Assembly: GCF_900110505.1 (NCBI RefSeq)
Contig: NZ_FODZ01000001.1
Location: 462,216 to 526,215, forward strand
Source of the DNA: Luteibacter sp. UNC138MFCol5.1
Lineage (GTDB): Bacteria > Pseudomonadota > Gammaproteobacteria > Xanthomonadales > Rhodanobacteraceae
DNA: 64,000 nucleotides
Direction of reading: 5' to 3'
Shown here: piece after piece, positions 35,370-44,218 of the stretch
Layout of the letters: every line of letters starts with the position of its first letter
Numbering within the stretch: position 1 is the first letter of the stretch
Notes under the pieces: model-generated
The model's database searches: none
Told to the model about the DNA's origin: nothing
Seen by the model: the letters and a program-made list of their open reading frames with translations, nothing else
Position numbers and translations under genes: made by a program

Positions 35370-35572
35370 CGATCCACCTCCTCGGGAGGAATCGACCACA
35401 GCCTGCGCGCCTTGCTTCGCGGCGGCCAGTTATATGCTGTTAGACGCCGTTAGCGCCCTCTCCTGAACCGAAGGGCCGAGGACATCGGCAAGGCCCCCCG
35501 TTCGCCGCTATGATGCCCCCATGCGCGCACGGCTTCCTTCCCCGTACGCCGCCTCCGGTGCGGCCGTGATCC

Positions 35573-37141
35573 ATGGATGAGCGACGGACGGAGTCCCGTC
35601 GTGCGATCGCCATCGTCGTCGCGCTCGTGTCGCTGCTCAGCCTGGGCGCGGTCCTCGCGCCGTCGTTCCGCTCACCTGCGGCGGTCGCCGTGGACGCCGC
35701 CCCCGCGCCGCCGGTCGCCTCCCGCGTGGAGGTGTGGCTGAGCACGGCCGATCACCGGCTCAAGCTCGCCCGGCAGTCCGACCTGGTCGTGCGTCCGAAC
35801 GACGCGTCGCCCGCCGACATCGCGATCGACGCCAGCGCGCGCTACCAGACCATGGTCGGTTTCGGCGCGGCGATGACGGACGCCTCCGCGTGGCTTCTTC
35901 ACACGAAACTGGACGCGCCGCGGCGACGCGAGCTGTTGCGGGAACTGTACGGACCGCCACCGAACCTCAACCTCGACATGATGCGCCTCACGATCGGCGC
36001 GTCGGACTTCTCGTTGCGCCTCTACACGCTCGACGACATCCCGTTCGGCCAGACCGACCCGACGCTGCGCCGCTTCGATGTCACGGCCAACGAGGAGGAC
36101 GTGATCCCCGTCGTCCAGGAAGCGATGGCGATCGAGCCGGACCTGTTCGTGGTCGCCTCGCCGTGGACGGCGCCGGCGTGGATGAAGACGAACGAGAACC
36201 TCATCGGCGGCGAACTCCAGGAGCAATACGAGAGCGTCTACGCCGACTACCTCGTGAAGTACGTCGACACGTATCGTGGCTACGGCATTCCCATCGCCGC
36301 GTTGACGCTGCAGAATGAGCCCGCCTTCTCGCCCATCAGCTACCCGGGGATGCTCATGGGCCCCGAGCAGCGCGCCCGCATCATCGCGAAATATCTGGGC
36401 CCGAAGCTTGCCGGGCGCCGGCCGCCGACACGCATCCTCGACTGGGATCACAACTGGAGCCATCCCGAGCAACCGCTGGCGGTGCTCGGCGATCCCGCCG
36501 CGGCACGTTACGTCGACGGCGTGGCATGGCATTGCTACGAAGGCAGCCAGCACGAGCAGGGGCGCGTGCACCGCGCCCATCCCGACAAGAACACCTACAT
36601 CACGGAGTGTTCCGGTGGCGACTGGGAGCTGAGCGTCAACGGCGAGCTGCTCTGGTTCTCGCGCAACCTCCTCGTCACCGGCATCCGCCAGTGGGCGAAG
36701 GGGGCCATCTACTGGAACCTCGCGCTGGACGAAAACCATGGGCCGCACTTCGGCGGCTGCGCGCTGTGCAAGGGCATCGTCACGATCGATTCGCAGACCG
36801 GGACCGTCACGCGCAACGACGAGTACTACGCGATCGCGCACTTCAGCAAGTTCGTGACGCGGGGCGCGGTGCGCCTGAAGTCCACGGATACCGACGCCGA
36901 CAAGAACATCGCCAACGTCGCCTTCCAGAACGAGAGCGACGACGCCTACGTGCTCGTCCTGGTGAACATCAACAAGAAAGCGCGGCGCGTGTCGATCGCC
37001 CAGGGCGCGAACCGGATCGAGTACGACATGCCGGCGGAGAGCGTCGCGACGCTCGTCTGGAATCGTAATGCGGCAGGGGCGTGGATACGCCGGGTGCTGC
37101 AATGGCTGGGACCTTCGCAGGCCCCGGCCGTCGCGGAGTGA
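35573..37141 (+). CDS. GH30 family glycoside hydrolase (glucosylceramidase/endo-beta-1,6-glucanase type)
   Basis: An exported or membrane-anchored glycosidase of 522 residues. It has an N-terminal hydrophobic segment (about 10-30), a TIM barrel and a C-terminal beta domain. GH30 hallmarks are the acid/base E249 in LTLQNEPAF, the nucleophile E345 in ITECSGG, an early GFGAAMTDASAW and PWTAPAWMKTN. Substrates in this family include beta-1,6-glucan, glucosylceramide and xylan; which applies is not visible. It precedes the LacI-linked glycoside operon and may supply glucosides to it, which is inference from position. Confidence 0.9.
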   Translation: MDERRTESRRAIAIVVALVSLLSLGAVLAPSFRSPAAVAVDAAPAPPVASRVEVWLSTADHRLKLARQSDLVVRPNDASPADIAIDASARYQTMVGFGAAMTDASAWLLHTKLDAPRRRELLRELYGPPPNLNLDMMRLTIGASDFSLRLYTLDDIPFGQTDPTLRRFDVTANEEDVIPVVQEAMAIEPDLFVVASPWTAPAWMKTNENLIGGELQEQYESVYADYLVKYVDTYRGYGIPIAALTLQNEPAFSPISYPGMLMGPEQRARIIAKYLGPKLAGRRPPTRILDWDHNWSHPEQPLAVLGDPAAARYVDGVAWHCYEGSQHEQGRVHRAHPDKNTYITECSGGDWELSVNGELLWFSRNLLVTGIRQWAKGAIYWNLALDENHGPHFGGCALCKGIVTIDSQTGTVTRNDEYYAIAHFSKFVTRGAVRLKSTDTDADKNIANVAFQNESDDAYVLVLVNINKKARRVSIAQGANRIEYDMPAESVATLVWNRNAAGAWIRRVLQWLGPSQAPAVAE

Positions 37142-37152
37142 TCCGGATCAAT

Positions 37153-37710
37153 TCAGCGGCCGGGCTGCGGGAGCTTGACCACTCCCCCATAGAGCTTCTT
37201 ATCGAAGACGCCGTCTTCGGGCGGCTCGAAGGCCCAGAATATCTTCACATCCGGCCGATCGGCGGGCTTCCACCTGCCGTCGTACCATCGGCTGATCGAG
37301 AACGTGCACGTGTGCGTCGAACCTGGTTCGATCACCTTCTTCACGGGAAGCACGTACTCCACGATGCCTATGCGCTCCCGTGGAACGCCGACCGCGCCCT
37401 TTCCTACGAAAGCCATGGTGGCAAGTTCCGTGGAACTGCACGGGGACTCGCGCAGATCGATCTCGACGACATGAGCGCTCGTGTTGGAAAGCCGAATCGA
37501 CAGTACATCGTCCGGACCTTCCCGTAGTAGCGCTACATTCACCGAAATGGGTCCCCGGTCAGGCGTCCCGCGAGCGGTGAGGCCCGGCGCTTGCGAGGTC
37601 GGCCTGCCATCGGCGCCACGAGGGTAGGCGATGTCCTGGCTGAAGGCCGAAACCGCGCAGAGCTGCGATGCGCCGAAAGCAGCCAGCCTCGCAACGTACC
37701 TTATCGACAT
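37153..37710 (-). CDS. Hypothetical secreted protein
   Basis: A 185-residue protein with a signal-like N-terminus (MSIRYVARLAAFGASQLCAVSAFS, cleavage probably after AFS). The mature part contains a beta-rich region (ISVNVALLREG, VLSIRLSNTSAHVVEIDL) and two cysteines, one in RESPCSS and one in STHTCTFSISRWYDG, that could form a disulfide. No family is recognised; the fold looks immunoglobulin-like, a guess only. The ATG at 37710 follows a GGGGGCAAGGGA leader. The gene converges on the GH30 gene and sits downstream of the DUF1080 gene; co-transcription with that operon is uncertain. Confidence 0.65.
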   Translation of the reverse strand: MSIRYVARLAAFGASQLCAVSAFSQDIAYPRGADGRPTSQAPGLTARGTPDRGPISVNVALLREGPDDVLSIRLSNTSAHVVEIDLRESPCSSTELATMAFVGKGAVGVPRERIGIVEYVLPVKKVIEPGSTHTCTFSISRWYDGRWKPADRPDVKIFWAFEPPEDGVFDKKLYGGVVKLPQPGR

Positions 37711-37852
37711 TCCCTTGCCCCCTGGCATCGAGCCATATGTGATGACGTCACTTGTCACCCATCAGACAAGAGCGGCCGAACCGGCCGATCTTGTACGTCG
37801 ATCGACGTCACCTTCGATCGCAGGATCACCCCATCGTGTAACGCTCTTTAGC

Positions 37853-38629
37853 TCAGTTCAGCGGCCGGACCCAGATGTTGCGGAAGCTGATCGGCTGCGA
37901 GTGGTCGCCGTGGGCCTGGAGCTTGATCGGCGCGTCGGTGTACGCCTTGTACTTCGGCTTGCCGATGTAGAAGGTTTCGCCGGTGAGTTCGGTGTGGTTC
38001 TGCACGAGCACGCCGTTGTGATACAGCGTGACGTACGCCGGCGACTTCACCGAGCCGTCGGCGGCGAACACGGGCGCCGTCCAGACGATGTCGTAGCTCT
38101 GCCACTCGCCCGGGCGGCGCGCGGCGTTCACGAGCGGCGCGGTCTGCTTGTAGATGCTCGCGGCCTGGCCGTTGACGTAGGTCTTGTTCTGGTACGAATC
38201 CATGATCTGGACTTCGTAACCCTCGTCGCCCGGACCGGTGGAGGCGAGGAAGATGCCGCTGTTGCCGCGGCCCTGGCCTTCACCCGTGATGTCTTTCGGA
38301 ATCTGCCATTCCAGGTGCAGCTGGTAGTTGCGGAAGCGCTGCTTGGTCTGGATGTTGCCCGTGGTCTTGTCGACCGTGACGATGCCGTCGTGCACCTTCC
38401 AGGCGGCGGGCGACTGGTCCTTCGACATTTCCCAGCCGGCCAGGCTGCGGCCGTCGAAGAGCACGACGGCGTCGGACGGCGGCGCGCTGTCCGTCGCGCC
38501 CGGCGTGACGACCTTGGGTACCGGTTCCCACTGCTCCGTGGCCTTCGGATCGTCCTGCGCCACGGCGGACGTCGCGCCGAGGGTGGCGATGGCAGCGAGG
38601 GCGAGGGCCGTCGGATTGAACTGTTTCAT
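37853..38629 (-). CDS. 3-keto-disaccharide hydrolase (DUF1080)
   Basis: A periplasmic protein of 258 residues with a Sec signal (MKQFNPTALALAAIATLGATSAVAQ) and a concanavalin-like 3-keto-disaccharide hydrolase domain (about 55-256). Typical motifs are VVLFDGRSLAGWE, DFHLEWQ-like (NYQLHLEWQIPKD), GNSGIFL, GYEVQIMDSY and ISFRNIWVRPL. The family has members reported to cleave 3-keto-glycosides. It is the last gene of the five-gene operon starting at 42758, next to a GMC dehydrogenase that could make the keto substrate. Confidence 0.85.
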   Translation of the reverse strand: MKQFNPTALALAAIATLGATSAVAQDDPKATEQWEPVPKVVTPGATDSAPPSDAVVLFDGRSLAGWEMSKDQSPAAWKVHDGIVTVDKTTGNIQTKQRFRNYQLHLEWQIPKDITGEGQGRGNSGIFLASTGPGDEGYEVQIMDSYQNKTYVNGQAASIYKQTAPLVNAARRPGEWQSYDIVWTAPVFAADGSVKSPAYVTLYHNGVLVQNHTELTGETFYIGKPKYKAYTDAPIKLQAHGDHSQPISFRNIWVRPLN

Positions 38630-38650
38630 GGGCGTTCCTTGGGGAGGGGG

Positions 38651-39562
38651 TCAGACAGCGCAGATCCGGAACGCCTCGGCGAACGAGTCGAACGGATCCG
38701 CGTGGGTCGGCATGAATTCGTGCGCGATGAAGCCCTGGTACTTGAGGTCCGCGATCGCGGTCGCGACGGCGCGGTAATTCAGCTCCTGCGTGCCGTCGAT
38801 CTCGTGGCGACCGGGCACGCCGCCGGTATGGAAGTGACCGATCCACTGGATGTTGTCGCGGATCGTGCGGATCACGTCGCCTTCCATGATCTGCATGTGG
38901 TAGATGTCGTAGAGCAGCTTGACGTTGGGCGAATTCAGACCCTTCGTCACCGCCACGCCGAACGCCGTGTGGTCGCCCTGGTAGCCGTGGTGGTCCACCT
39001 TGCTGTTGAGCAGCTCGAGGCACAGCGTGATGCCGTTCTCCGTGGCGTAGGGCGCGATCTTCGACAGGCCGGCGATGCAGTTGTCGATCGCGCGCTGGTC
39101 GTCGATGCCGGCCTTGCGGTTGCCGAACATGGTGATGATGTTGGTGACGCCGGCGCGCTTCGCGAGCGGGATCGTGGTCTCGATCTCCTTGATCAGCGTC
39201 GCGTGGTTCGCCGGATCGTTGAAGCCCATCTCGATGAAGTTGTCGCGCTTGGCGGGATAGCCCATCGACACGGCCATGCCGTGATCGGCCACCACCGACC
39301 ACTCGTCCGCGTAGAGCAGGTCGACACCGGTGAAGCCGATCGTCTTCAGGCGCTTGCACAGTTCGGGCAGCGGCGCCTTGGACGTCCAGCGGCTGAGCGA
39401 CTGCTTGAGGCGTCCACCGCCGGGTGCCGGCGAAGGTGCTTTCCCGGCGACCGCCTGGGCGGAAGCGAGGAGCGGCGCGGCGCCGGCCAGCGCGGCGGCG
39501 GTGGCGAGGCGGCTCAGGGCGGAGCGGCGGCCGATATCGGTCGTGTCGTCAGGCATGCTCAT
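38651..39562 (-). CDS. Hydroxypyruvate isomerase-like TIM-barrel isomerase, Tat-exported
   Basis: A sugar isomerase/epimerase of the AP-endonuclease-2 family, 303 residues, closest in motif to hydroxypyruvate isomerase. Probable metal ligands lie in LELLNSKVDHHGYQ, LLYDIYHMQIMEGD, GHFHTGGVPGRHEI and GFIAHEF. The N-terminus has a twin-arginine signal (GRRSALSRLATAAALAGAAPLL), so it is probably periplasmic like its operon partners. Proposed role: isomerisation of the keto-sugar released by the DUF1080 hydrolase (inference). It lies 18 bases downstream of the small-subunit gene. Confidence 0.82.
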   Translation of the reverse strand: MSMPDDTTDIGRRSALSRLATAAALAGAAPLLASAQAVAGKAPSPAPGGGRLKQSLSRWTSKAPLPELCKRLKTIGFTGVDLLYADEWSVVADHGMAVSMGYPAKRDNFIEMGFNDPANHATLIKEIETTIPLAKRAGVTNIITMFGNRKAGIDDQRAIDNCIAGLSKIAPYATENGITLCLELLNSKVDHHGYQGDHTAFGVAVTKGLNSPNVKLLYDIYHMQIMEGDVIRTIRDNIQWIGHFHTGGVPGRHEIDGTQELNYRAVATAIADLKYQGFIAHEFMPTHADPFDSFAEAFRICAV

Positions 39563-39580
39563 GTGGCGAGTGTCTTCCCG

Positions 39581-40171
39581 TCAGATCTTCAGTTCCGCCT
39601 CGACGGCCCACGCCCGGCCGTTGCCGGCCTCGGACAGCGGGATGTCGGCCTTCCACTGGGCGGGCACGGCGGCGTATTGAAGCACCTGCGTGCAGCCCGG
39701 CTGCGAGAGGAAGAAGCCCAGCATCGTGAGCTTCTTGGTCATCAGCACGAAGTCGGCGGCCGGCGGGATCTTGCCGCCCTTGGGCACGGCGAGCGCTTCC
39801 TTGTGCAGCCGCCCCACGAGCGCCTTGCGCTGCGCGGGGTCGAGCTGCTGGAACGGCTTGCCGCCCGCCTTGTCGAAGGCCGCCATGGCGGTGGTGTAGC
39901 GCGCCTGGTCGGGCTTCGCGTAGACCGCGAAGAACAGCTGGTCGATGAACAGCGGCACGCCGGCGTCGGTCGCGCCTGGGGTATCGGTACGCGGAATCAC
40001 GATGTCGGCGACGGTGCCGACCAGCGTGTACTGCGCCGGATTGAAGAACTGCGGCTTGGCGCCCGGCGCCTTCGCCGCGGCATGCGCGTCGAACACCGCG
40101 AGCAACGAGGGGCCCGCGATGGCACCGACGGCCAGCGTGGACATGCTTTTCAACCATTCGCGACGATTCAT
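39581..40171 (-). CDS. Gluconate 2-dehydrogenase subunit 3-like protein
   Basis: A small partner subunit (196 residues) for the GMC dehydrogenase encoded immediately upstream. It has a twin-arginine signal starting MNRREWLKSMSTLAVGAIAG and the Gluconate_2-dh3 pattern (IPRTDTPGATDAGVPLFIDQLF, AALVGRLHKE-like region). In known flavin dehydrogenases such subunits act as Tat chaperone/escort and assist secretion of the catalytic subunit. No cytochrome c subunit gene is present in the operon, so the electron acceptor is unknown. Spacing to the GMC gene is 10 bases. Confidence 0.85.
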   Translation of the reverse strand: MNRREWLKSMSTLAVGAIAGPSLLAVFDAHAAAKAPGAKPQFFNPAQYTLVGTVADIVIPRTDTPGATDAGVPLFIDQLFFAVYAKPDQARYTTAMAAFDKAGGKPFQQLDPAQRKALVGRLHKEALAVPKGGKIPPAADFVLMTKKLTMLGFFLSQPGCTQVLQYAAVPAQWKADIPLSEAGNGRAWAVEAELKI

Positions 40172-40181
40172 GGGTCGGTCC

Positions 40182-41873
40182 TCAGATGTTGCCGCGCTTG
40201 AGTTCTTCCACGGCGTAGTTGGCCGCGCGCGCGGTCATCGCCATGTAGGTGAGGGACGGATTCTGGCAGGCGGACGACGCCATGGCCGAGCCGTCCGTCA
40301 CGAAGACGTTCTTGCACGCGTGCATCTGGTTCCAGCCATTGAGCACCGACGTTTTCGGATCGCGGCCCATGCGCGCGGTACCCATCTCGTGGATGCCGGC
40401 GCCGACGTTGGCCTTCATGGAGAACGAGCCGACGTCGCGATAACCGGCGCCGGTCAGCATCTCCATCGCGTCCTCGATGATCGCCTTGCTCATCAGGATT
40501 TCGTTCTCCTGGTGCGCGGCGTCGAAGTTGAGCACCGGCAGGCCGTACTTGTCCTTGTGGTTGCGGTCGAGCGTGACGAAATTCTTGTGCGACGGCAGCA
40601 TCTCGCCGAAGCCCATCATCGAGACGTACCACGGGCCGGGCTCCTGCGCGGCGCGCTTGAGGTCTTCGCCCAGCGCCTGCTGCTCGACGAGGCGCGTCCA
40701 GTCCTGACGACCGGCGCCACCCTGGAAACCGAAGCCACGGAGGTACTTCTGCTTGTCGGCGCCGATGTTGCGATAGCGGGGAATGTAGAAGCCGGTGGGG
40801 CGGCGGCCGGAGTAGTAGCGGTCTTCATGGCCCTCGACCATGGCGCGCGCGCCGGTGCCGAAGAGGTGGTCCATGATGTTGTGGCCGAGCTCGCCGCTGT
40901 CGTTGCCGAAGCCGTTCGGGAAGCGCGTCGAGGTCGAGTTCATCAGGATGTGCGCGGTGCCGAAGGTCGACGCGCACATGAAGATCACCTTGGCGAAGTA
41001 CTCGGTCTGCTTGCCGGTCTCCGCGTCCAGCACGCGAACGCCCGTCGCCTTGCCCTTGTCGTTGTCGTAGATCAGCTCGTAGACGATGGCGTTGGTCACC
41101 ATCGTCATGTTGCCGGTGCGCTCCGCGGAGGGCAGGGTGGACGAGTTGCTGCTGAAGTAGCCGCCGAACGGACAACCGCGCATGCACAGGTTGCGGTACT
41201 GGCAGGTGCCGCGCTGGGGGCTCTGGTCGTGCTTGAGCGGCGCGGAGAGGTTGGCCGTGCGGCCGATGATGAGCTTGCGGTTGAACTTCGCGTCGAGCTT
41301 GCTCTGGAAGTCCTTCTCGACGCAGTTGAGGTCCATGGGCGGCAGGAAGTCGCCGTCCGGCAGCTGGGCCAGGTGGTCGTTGTTGCCGCTGACGCCGATG
41401 AAGTGCTCGACGTGGTCGTACCACGGAGCGAGGTCGTCGTAACGGATGGGCCAGTCCACGCCCACGCCTTCCTTGCCGTTCGCCTCGAAGTCCATCGGGC
41501 TGAGGCGATAGCTCTGCCGGCCCCACATCAGCGAGCGGCCGCCGACGTGATAGCCGCGGAACCAGTCGAACGGCTTGGTCTCCTCGTACGGATTGTCGAT
41601 GTCGTCGACGAACCAGTGCTTCGTGGACTGCGTGATGCCGTAGAACGAGGGGCGCGTGTGCTTCGGCCAGCGCGCGAGGTCTTCCTGCGTCGGCTCGTCG
41701 CCGTACGGCAGTTCCCACGGCGCCTTCATGGCCGTCGGGTAGTCGAGGTGCTTCACCATCGGGCCACGATCGAGGACGAGCGTCTTGACGCCCTTCTCCG
41801 TGAGTTCCTTGGCGGCCCAACCGCCGCTCACGCCGGTACCGACGACGATGGCGTCGAATGTGTTCTTTTCCAT
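40182..41873 (-). CDS. GMC-family FAD dehydrogenase (glucoside 3-dehydrogenase-like)
   Basis: The catalytic flavoprotein, 563 residues, lacking its own signal peptide. The FAD dinucleotide motif is VVGTGVSGGWAAKELTEKG. The C-terminal catalytic part has IHEMGTARMG (probable base His) and DGSAMASSACQNPSLT (Asn). A cysteine pattern C-x5-C-x3-C (TCQYRNLCMRGCPFGG) resembles the iron-sulfur-binding region of bacterial FAD glucose dehydrogenases. With the subunit-3 partner it is expected to oxidise a sugar hydroxyl, probably C3 of a glycoside. It shares an operon with two isomerases and a 3-keto-disaccharide hydrolase. Confidence 0.88.
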   Translation of the reverse strand: MEKNTFDAIVVGTGVSGGWAAKELTEKGVKTLVLDRGPMVKHLDYPTAMKAPWELPYGDEPTQEDLARWPKHTRPSFYGITQSTKHWFVDDIDNPYEETKPFDWFRGYHVGGRSLMWGRQSYRLSPMDFEANGKEGVGVDWPIRYDDLAPWYDHVEHFIGVSGNNDHLAQLPDGDFLPPMDLNCVEKDFQSKLDAKFNRKLIIGRTANLSAPLKHDQSPQRGTCQYRNLCMRGCPFGGYFSSNSSTLPSAERTGNMTMVTNAIVYELIYDNDKGKATGVRVLDAETGKQTEYFAKVIFMCASTFGTAHILMNSTSTRFPNGFGNDSGELGHNIMDHLFGTGARAMVEGHEDRYYSGRRPTGFYIPRYRNIGADKQKYLRGFGFQGGAGRQDWTRLVEQQALGEDLKRAAQEPGPWYVSMMGFGEMLPSHKNFVTLDRNHKDKYGLPVLNFDAAHQENEILMSKAIIEDAMEMLTGAGYRDVGSFSMKANVGAGIHEMGTARMGRDPKTSVLNGWNQMHACKNVFVTDGSAMASSACQNPSLTYMAMTARAANYAVEELKRGNI

Positions 41874-41882
41874 ACGGGTTCC

Positions 41883-42758
41883 TTAGCGCAGCGGGCGCAG
41901 GTAATCGAAGTCGACGCGCGCGGCGTCGAGCGAGCTCATGCGGGCGAACGGGCCTTCCTGCTCGACGAAGCAATGCTTCAGGCCGGCCGCGTCGGCGGCG
42001 GCCATGATCGGCTTATAGTCGAGCGTGCCGCGACCGAGTTCGGCGCCGGGATAGTCCTTCGCGTTGCCGGGCAGGAAATCCTTCGCGTGCATCAGCGGGA
42101 TGCGGCCCGGGTTGGCCTTGAAGTAGTCGGCCGGGTTCTTGCCGCCGGCGTGGACCCAGCCGCAGTCCAGTTCGAACTGCACGAGCTTCGGATCCGTTTC
42201 CGCGAGCAGCACGTCGAAGAACGTCTTGCCGCCACCCACGTCGGTGAACTCGTCGTGGTGGTTGTGATACGCGTACTGCAGGCCGGCCTTCTTCGCCTTC
42301 TCGGCGAGACGATTGGCGTACTCCGCCGTGCGCTTTGCATCGTCGAGCGTATAGGTGAGCTTGCCCTGGCCGCCTTTTTCCTTCTGCATCGTCGCGGGCA
42401 GCATGCTGCTGACGATGTACTTCGACCCGAGCACGTGCGCGGCATCGATGCCCTTGTCGAAACCCATGCTGTCGAAATGCATGCTGGGGCAGGCGAGGCC
42501 CGCTTCCTTCAGCTGGTCGCGCAGCGTTTCGGCGGTGGTGGTGACGATCGCCTCGATCTCGGCGTAGCCGATCGACTTCAGCGTCTTGAGCGTGCCGACG
42601 GGATCCTTCTGGTACGCGTCGAGCACCATGTAGAGCTGGATGCCCATCGTCTTGCCCGCGGATGCGGCGGCGAGAAGTTTCCCGGACGTGCCGAGACCGA
42701 GCCCCAACGCCGTGCCGCACAGCGCGGACCGCGCAAGAAACTGCCTGCGAGTCATCAT
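41883..42758 (-). CDS. Sugar phosphate isomerase/epimerase family protein, Tat-exported
   Basis: A TIM-barrel isomerase of the AP-endonuclease-2 family, 291 residues, first gene of the five-gene operon. The twin-arginine signal is at the N-terminus (TRRQFLARSALCGTALGLGLG). Metal-site candidates are AYHNHHDEF, FELDCGWVHAGG, LMHAKDF and CFVEQEGPF. Starts at 42758 or the next ATG at 42755; the longer in-frame extension to 42881 has no signal-like features. It is divergent from the LacI regulator, with an operator-like palindrome 134 bases upstream. Acts probably on 3-keto-sugars in the periplasm (inference). Confidence 0.84.
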   Translation of the reverse strand: MMTRRQFLARSALCGTALGLGLGTSGKLLAAASAGKTMGIQLYMVLDAYQKDPVGTLKTLKSIGYAEIEAIVTTTAETLRDQLKEAGLACPSMHFDSMGFDKGIDAAHVLGSKYIVSSMLPATMQKEKGGQGKLTYTLDDAKRTAEYANRLAEKAKKAGLQYAYHNHHDEFTDVGGGKTFFDVLLAETDPKLVQFELDCGWVHAGGKNPADYFKANPGRIPLMHAKDFLPGNAKDYPGAELGRGTLDYKPIMAAADAAGLKHCFVEQEGPFARMSSLDAARVDFDYLRPLR

Positions 42759-42892
42759 GAGAGAGTTTTCCGAGTCTTTGGGTGCCGACGAGGGGCACGA
42801 ATCCATGCCGGGCGTCACCGGTCGGTTACCCTGGCGCTTGTCGAAATCGACTGGCTTGCCATGCTTCCCCCAACGGCCCACCGCCGTTGAAA

Positions 42893-42908
42893 ATGTATTC
42901 GATTACAT
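42893..42908. promoter_or_regulatory. LacI-family operator-like palindrome
   Basis: ATGTATTCGATTACAT is a 16-base near-palindrome with a central CG, differing from perfect dyad symmetry at one base pair. This is the usual form of LacI/GalR-family operators. It lies in the 374-base divergent region between the glycoside operon and the lacI-type gene, so it is the best candidate for the binding site of that regulator. No other coding feature is seen in this intergenic stretch. Confidence 0.6.
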
Positions 42909-43028
42909 CCGCATGGCCGGTGGACCCGAAGTCCTTCACCATGAACGGGATGTGTGAGGTTCAACAGGCGGCTTGCGGGTCGCGCGCCATGAACATGCCA
43001 AGATATGTATCAGATGGGTGAAGAGCCC

Positions 43029-43060
43029 TGCAACGGTTTTATGCAAGCCGTTACGTTGCA
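43029..43060. promoter_or_regulatory. Nested inverted repeat ahead of the LacI gene
   Basis: TGCAAC (43029-43034) pairs with GTTGCA (43055-43060), and inside them AACGG (43032-43036) pairs with CCGTT (43048-43052). It lies 72 bases before the regulator start. Could be a second regulator site or part of the leader; weak evidence. Confidence 0.3.
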
Positions 43061-43132
43061 CCGCAACATATAGGGAACGGTGCGAGCGGCGTTTCGCTCG
43101 TTCACGTCCACGCAGGAACGGGATGAGATCGG

Positions 43133-44218
43133 GTGAGCGTCGAGCGACCAGGACCGAAGAAGAAAAGCGGCAAGGGCCGTGGCGCTCATGTTGCGCCGCA
43201 GACGGTACGCGTGCGTACGGTCAAGGAGATCGCCGCGATCGCGAAAGTTTCCGTCGCAACGGTGTCGCGCGCGCTGCAGCGTCCGGAAATCGTCAGTGAG
43301 GAAACCCGCCAGCGCATCCACGAGATCGTCAAGCGGCTGGGCTACACGCCGAACGCGCTCGCACGCAACCTGCGCACGGCGCGCACGCGCCTGATCGTCG
43401 CGCTGCTTCCCGATATCGCCAATCCGTTCTTCTCGGAAGTGATCCGCGGCATCGAGCAGGTCGCTTACGAGAACGGCTATTCCGTGCTGCTCGGTGAAAC
43501 GCAGAGCAACCTCGTCCGCGAACAGGCGTACGCCGACATGGTGGCCGCGCGGCAGGCGGACGGCATCATCACCATGTTCCACCGCATACCGACCATCCCG
43601 GTGGATGGTCGCCTGCCGATCGTCAACGCCTGCGAATACGTGAAGGATCGTTCGATCTCGAGCGTGTACGTGGACAACGTGGCGGCCGCCGCCACCGCCG
43701 TCGACTACCTCGTGAGCCTCGGCCATCGCGATATCGCGTTCGTCGCGGGCCCGTCGTCGAGTCCCATCTGCGTCGATCGCGAAGAGGGCTACCAGCTGGG
43801 ACTGAAGCGTGCCGGCATCCGCGCGAATCCGGCGCTGGCCGCGGTGGGCGACTTCTCCATCGAGGCCGGGGAGCGCGCGGTCGATCACCTGCTTGCGCAG
43901 GGTGGCGCCTTCACCGCCGTGTTCTGCTCCAACGACGAGATGGCCATCGGCGCGATGCGCGCATTGATCTCGCGCGGGCTGCGCGTGCCGGAGGATGTGT
44001 CGGTGGTCGGCTTCGACGACATCCGCTTCTCGCGCTACACCACGCCCGCGCTGACGACGCTGTCGCAGCCGAAGAACGCCCTGGGCCGCGAGGCCATGAC
44101 GATGCTGATCGAGATCCTCAACGATCCCGAGGTGCCGCCGCGCAAGCGCGTCCTCTCGGCCGAGCTCGTGGTGCGTGGCTCCACGGGGCCGTGCCGCCGG
44201 GACTCACGTCCCGTCTGA
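43133..44218 (+). CDS. LacI-family transcriptional regulator
   Basis: A 361-residue repressor-type regulator. After a basic leader, the helix-turn-helix is at about 28-50 (TVKEIAAIAKVSVATVSRALQ), followed by the hinge (RLGYTPNALARNLRT) and a periplasmic-binding-protein-like sensor domain (about 85-350) with DIANPFFSEVIRGIE, YVDNVAAAATAVDYL and VVGFDDIRFSRYTTPALTTL. Start GTG at 43133. Divergent from the five-gene glycoside operon and probably controls it in response to a sugar. Its last 15 bases overlap the convergent antiporter gene. Confidence 0.9.
   Translation: MSVERPGPKKKSGKGRGAHVAPQTVRVRTVKEIAAIAKVSVATVSRALQRPEIVSEETRQRIHEIVKRLGYTPNALARNLRTARTRLIVALLPDIANPFFSEVIRGIEQVAYENGYSVLLGETQSNLVREQAYADMVAARQADGIITMFHRIPTIPVDGRLPIVNACEYVKDRSISSVYVDNVAAAATAVDYLVSLGHRDIAFVAGPSSSPICVDREEGYQLGLKRAGIRANPALAAVGDFSIEAGERAVDHLLAQGGAFTAVFCSNDEMAIGAMRALISRGLRVPEDVSVVGFDDIRFSRYTTPALTTLSQPKNALGREAMTMLIEILNDPEVPPRKRVLSAELVVRGSTGPCRRDSRPV

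Noticed and set aside
39945-42890. Plus-strand open reading frame of about 980 codons
   Set aside because: It is antisense to the GMC dehydrogenase and isomerase genes and has the Val/Arg/His bias typical of shadow frames.
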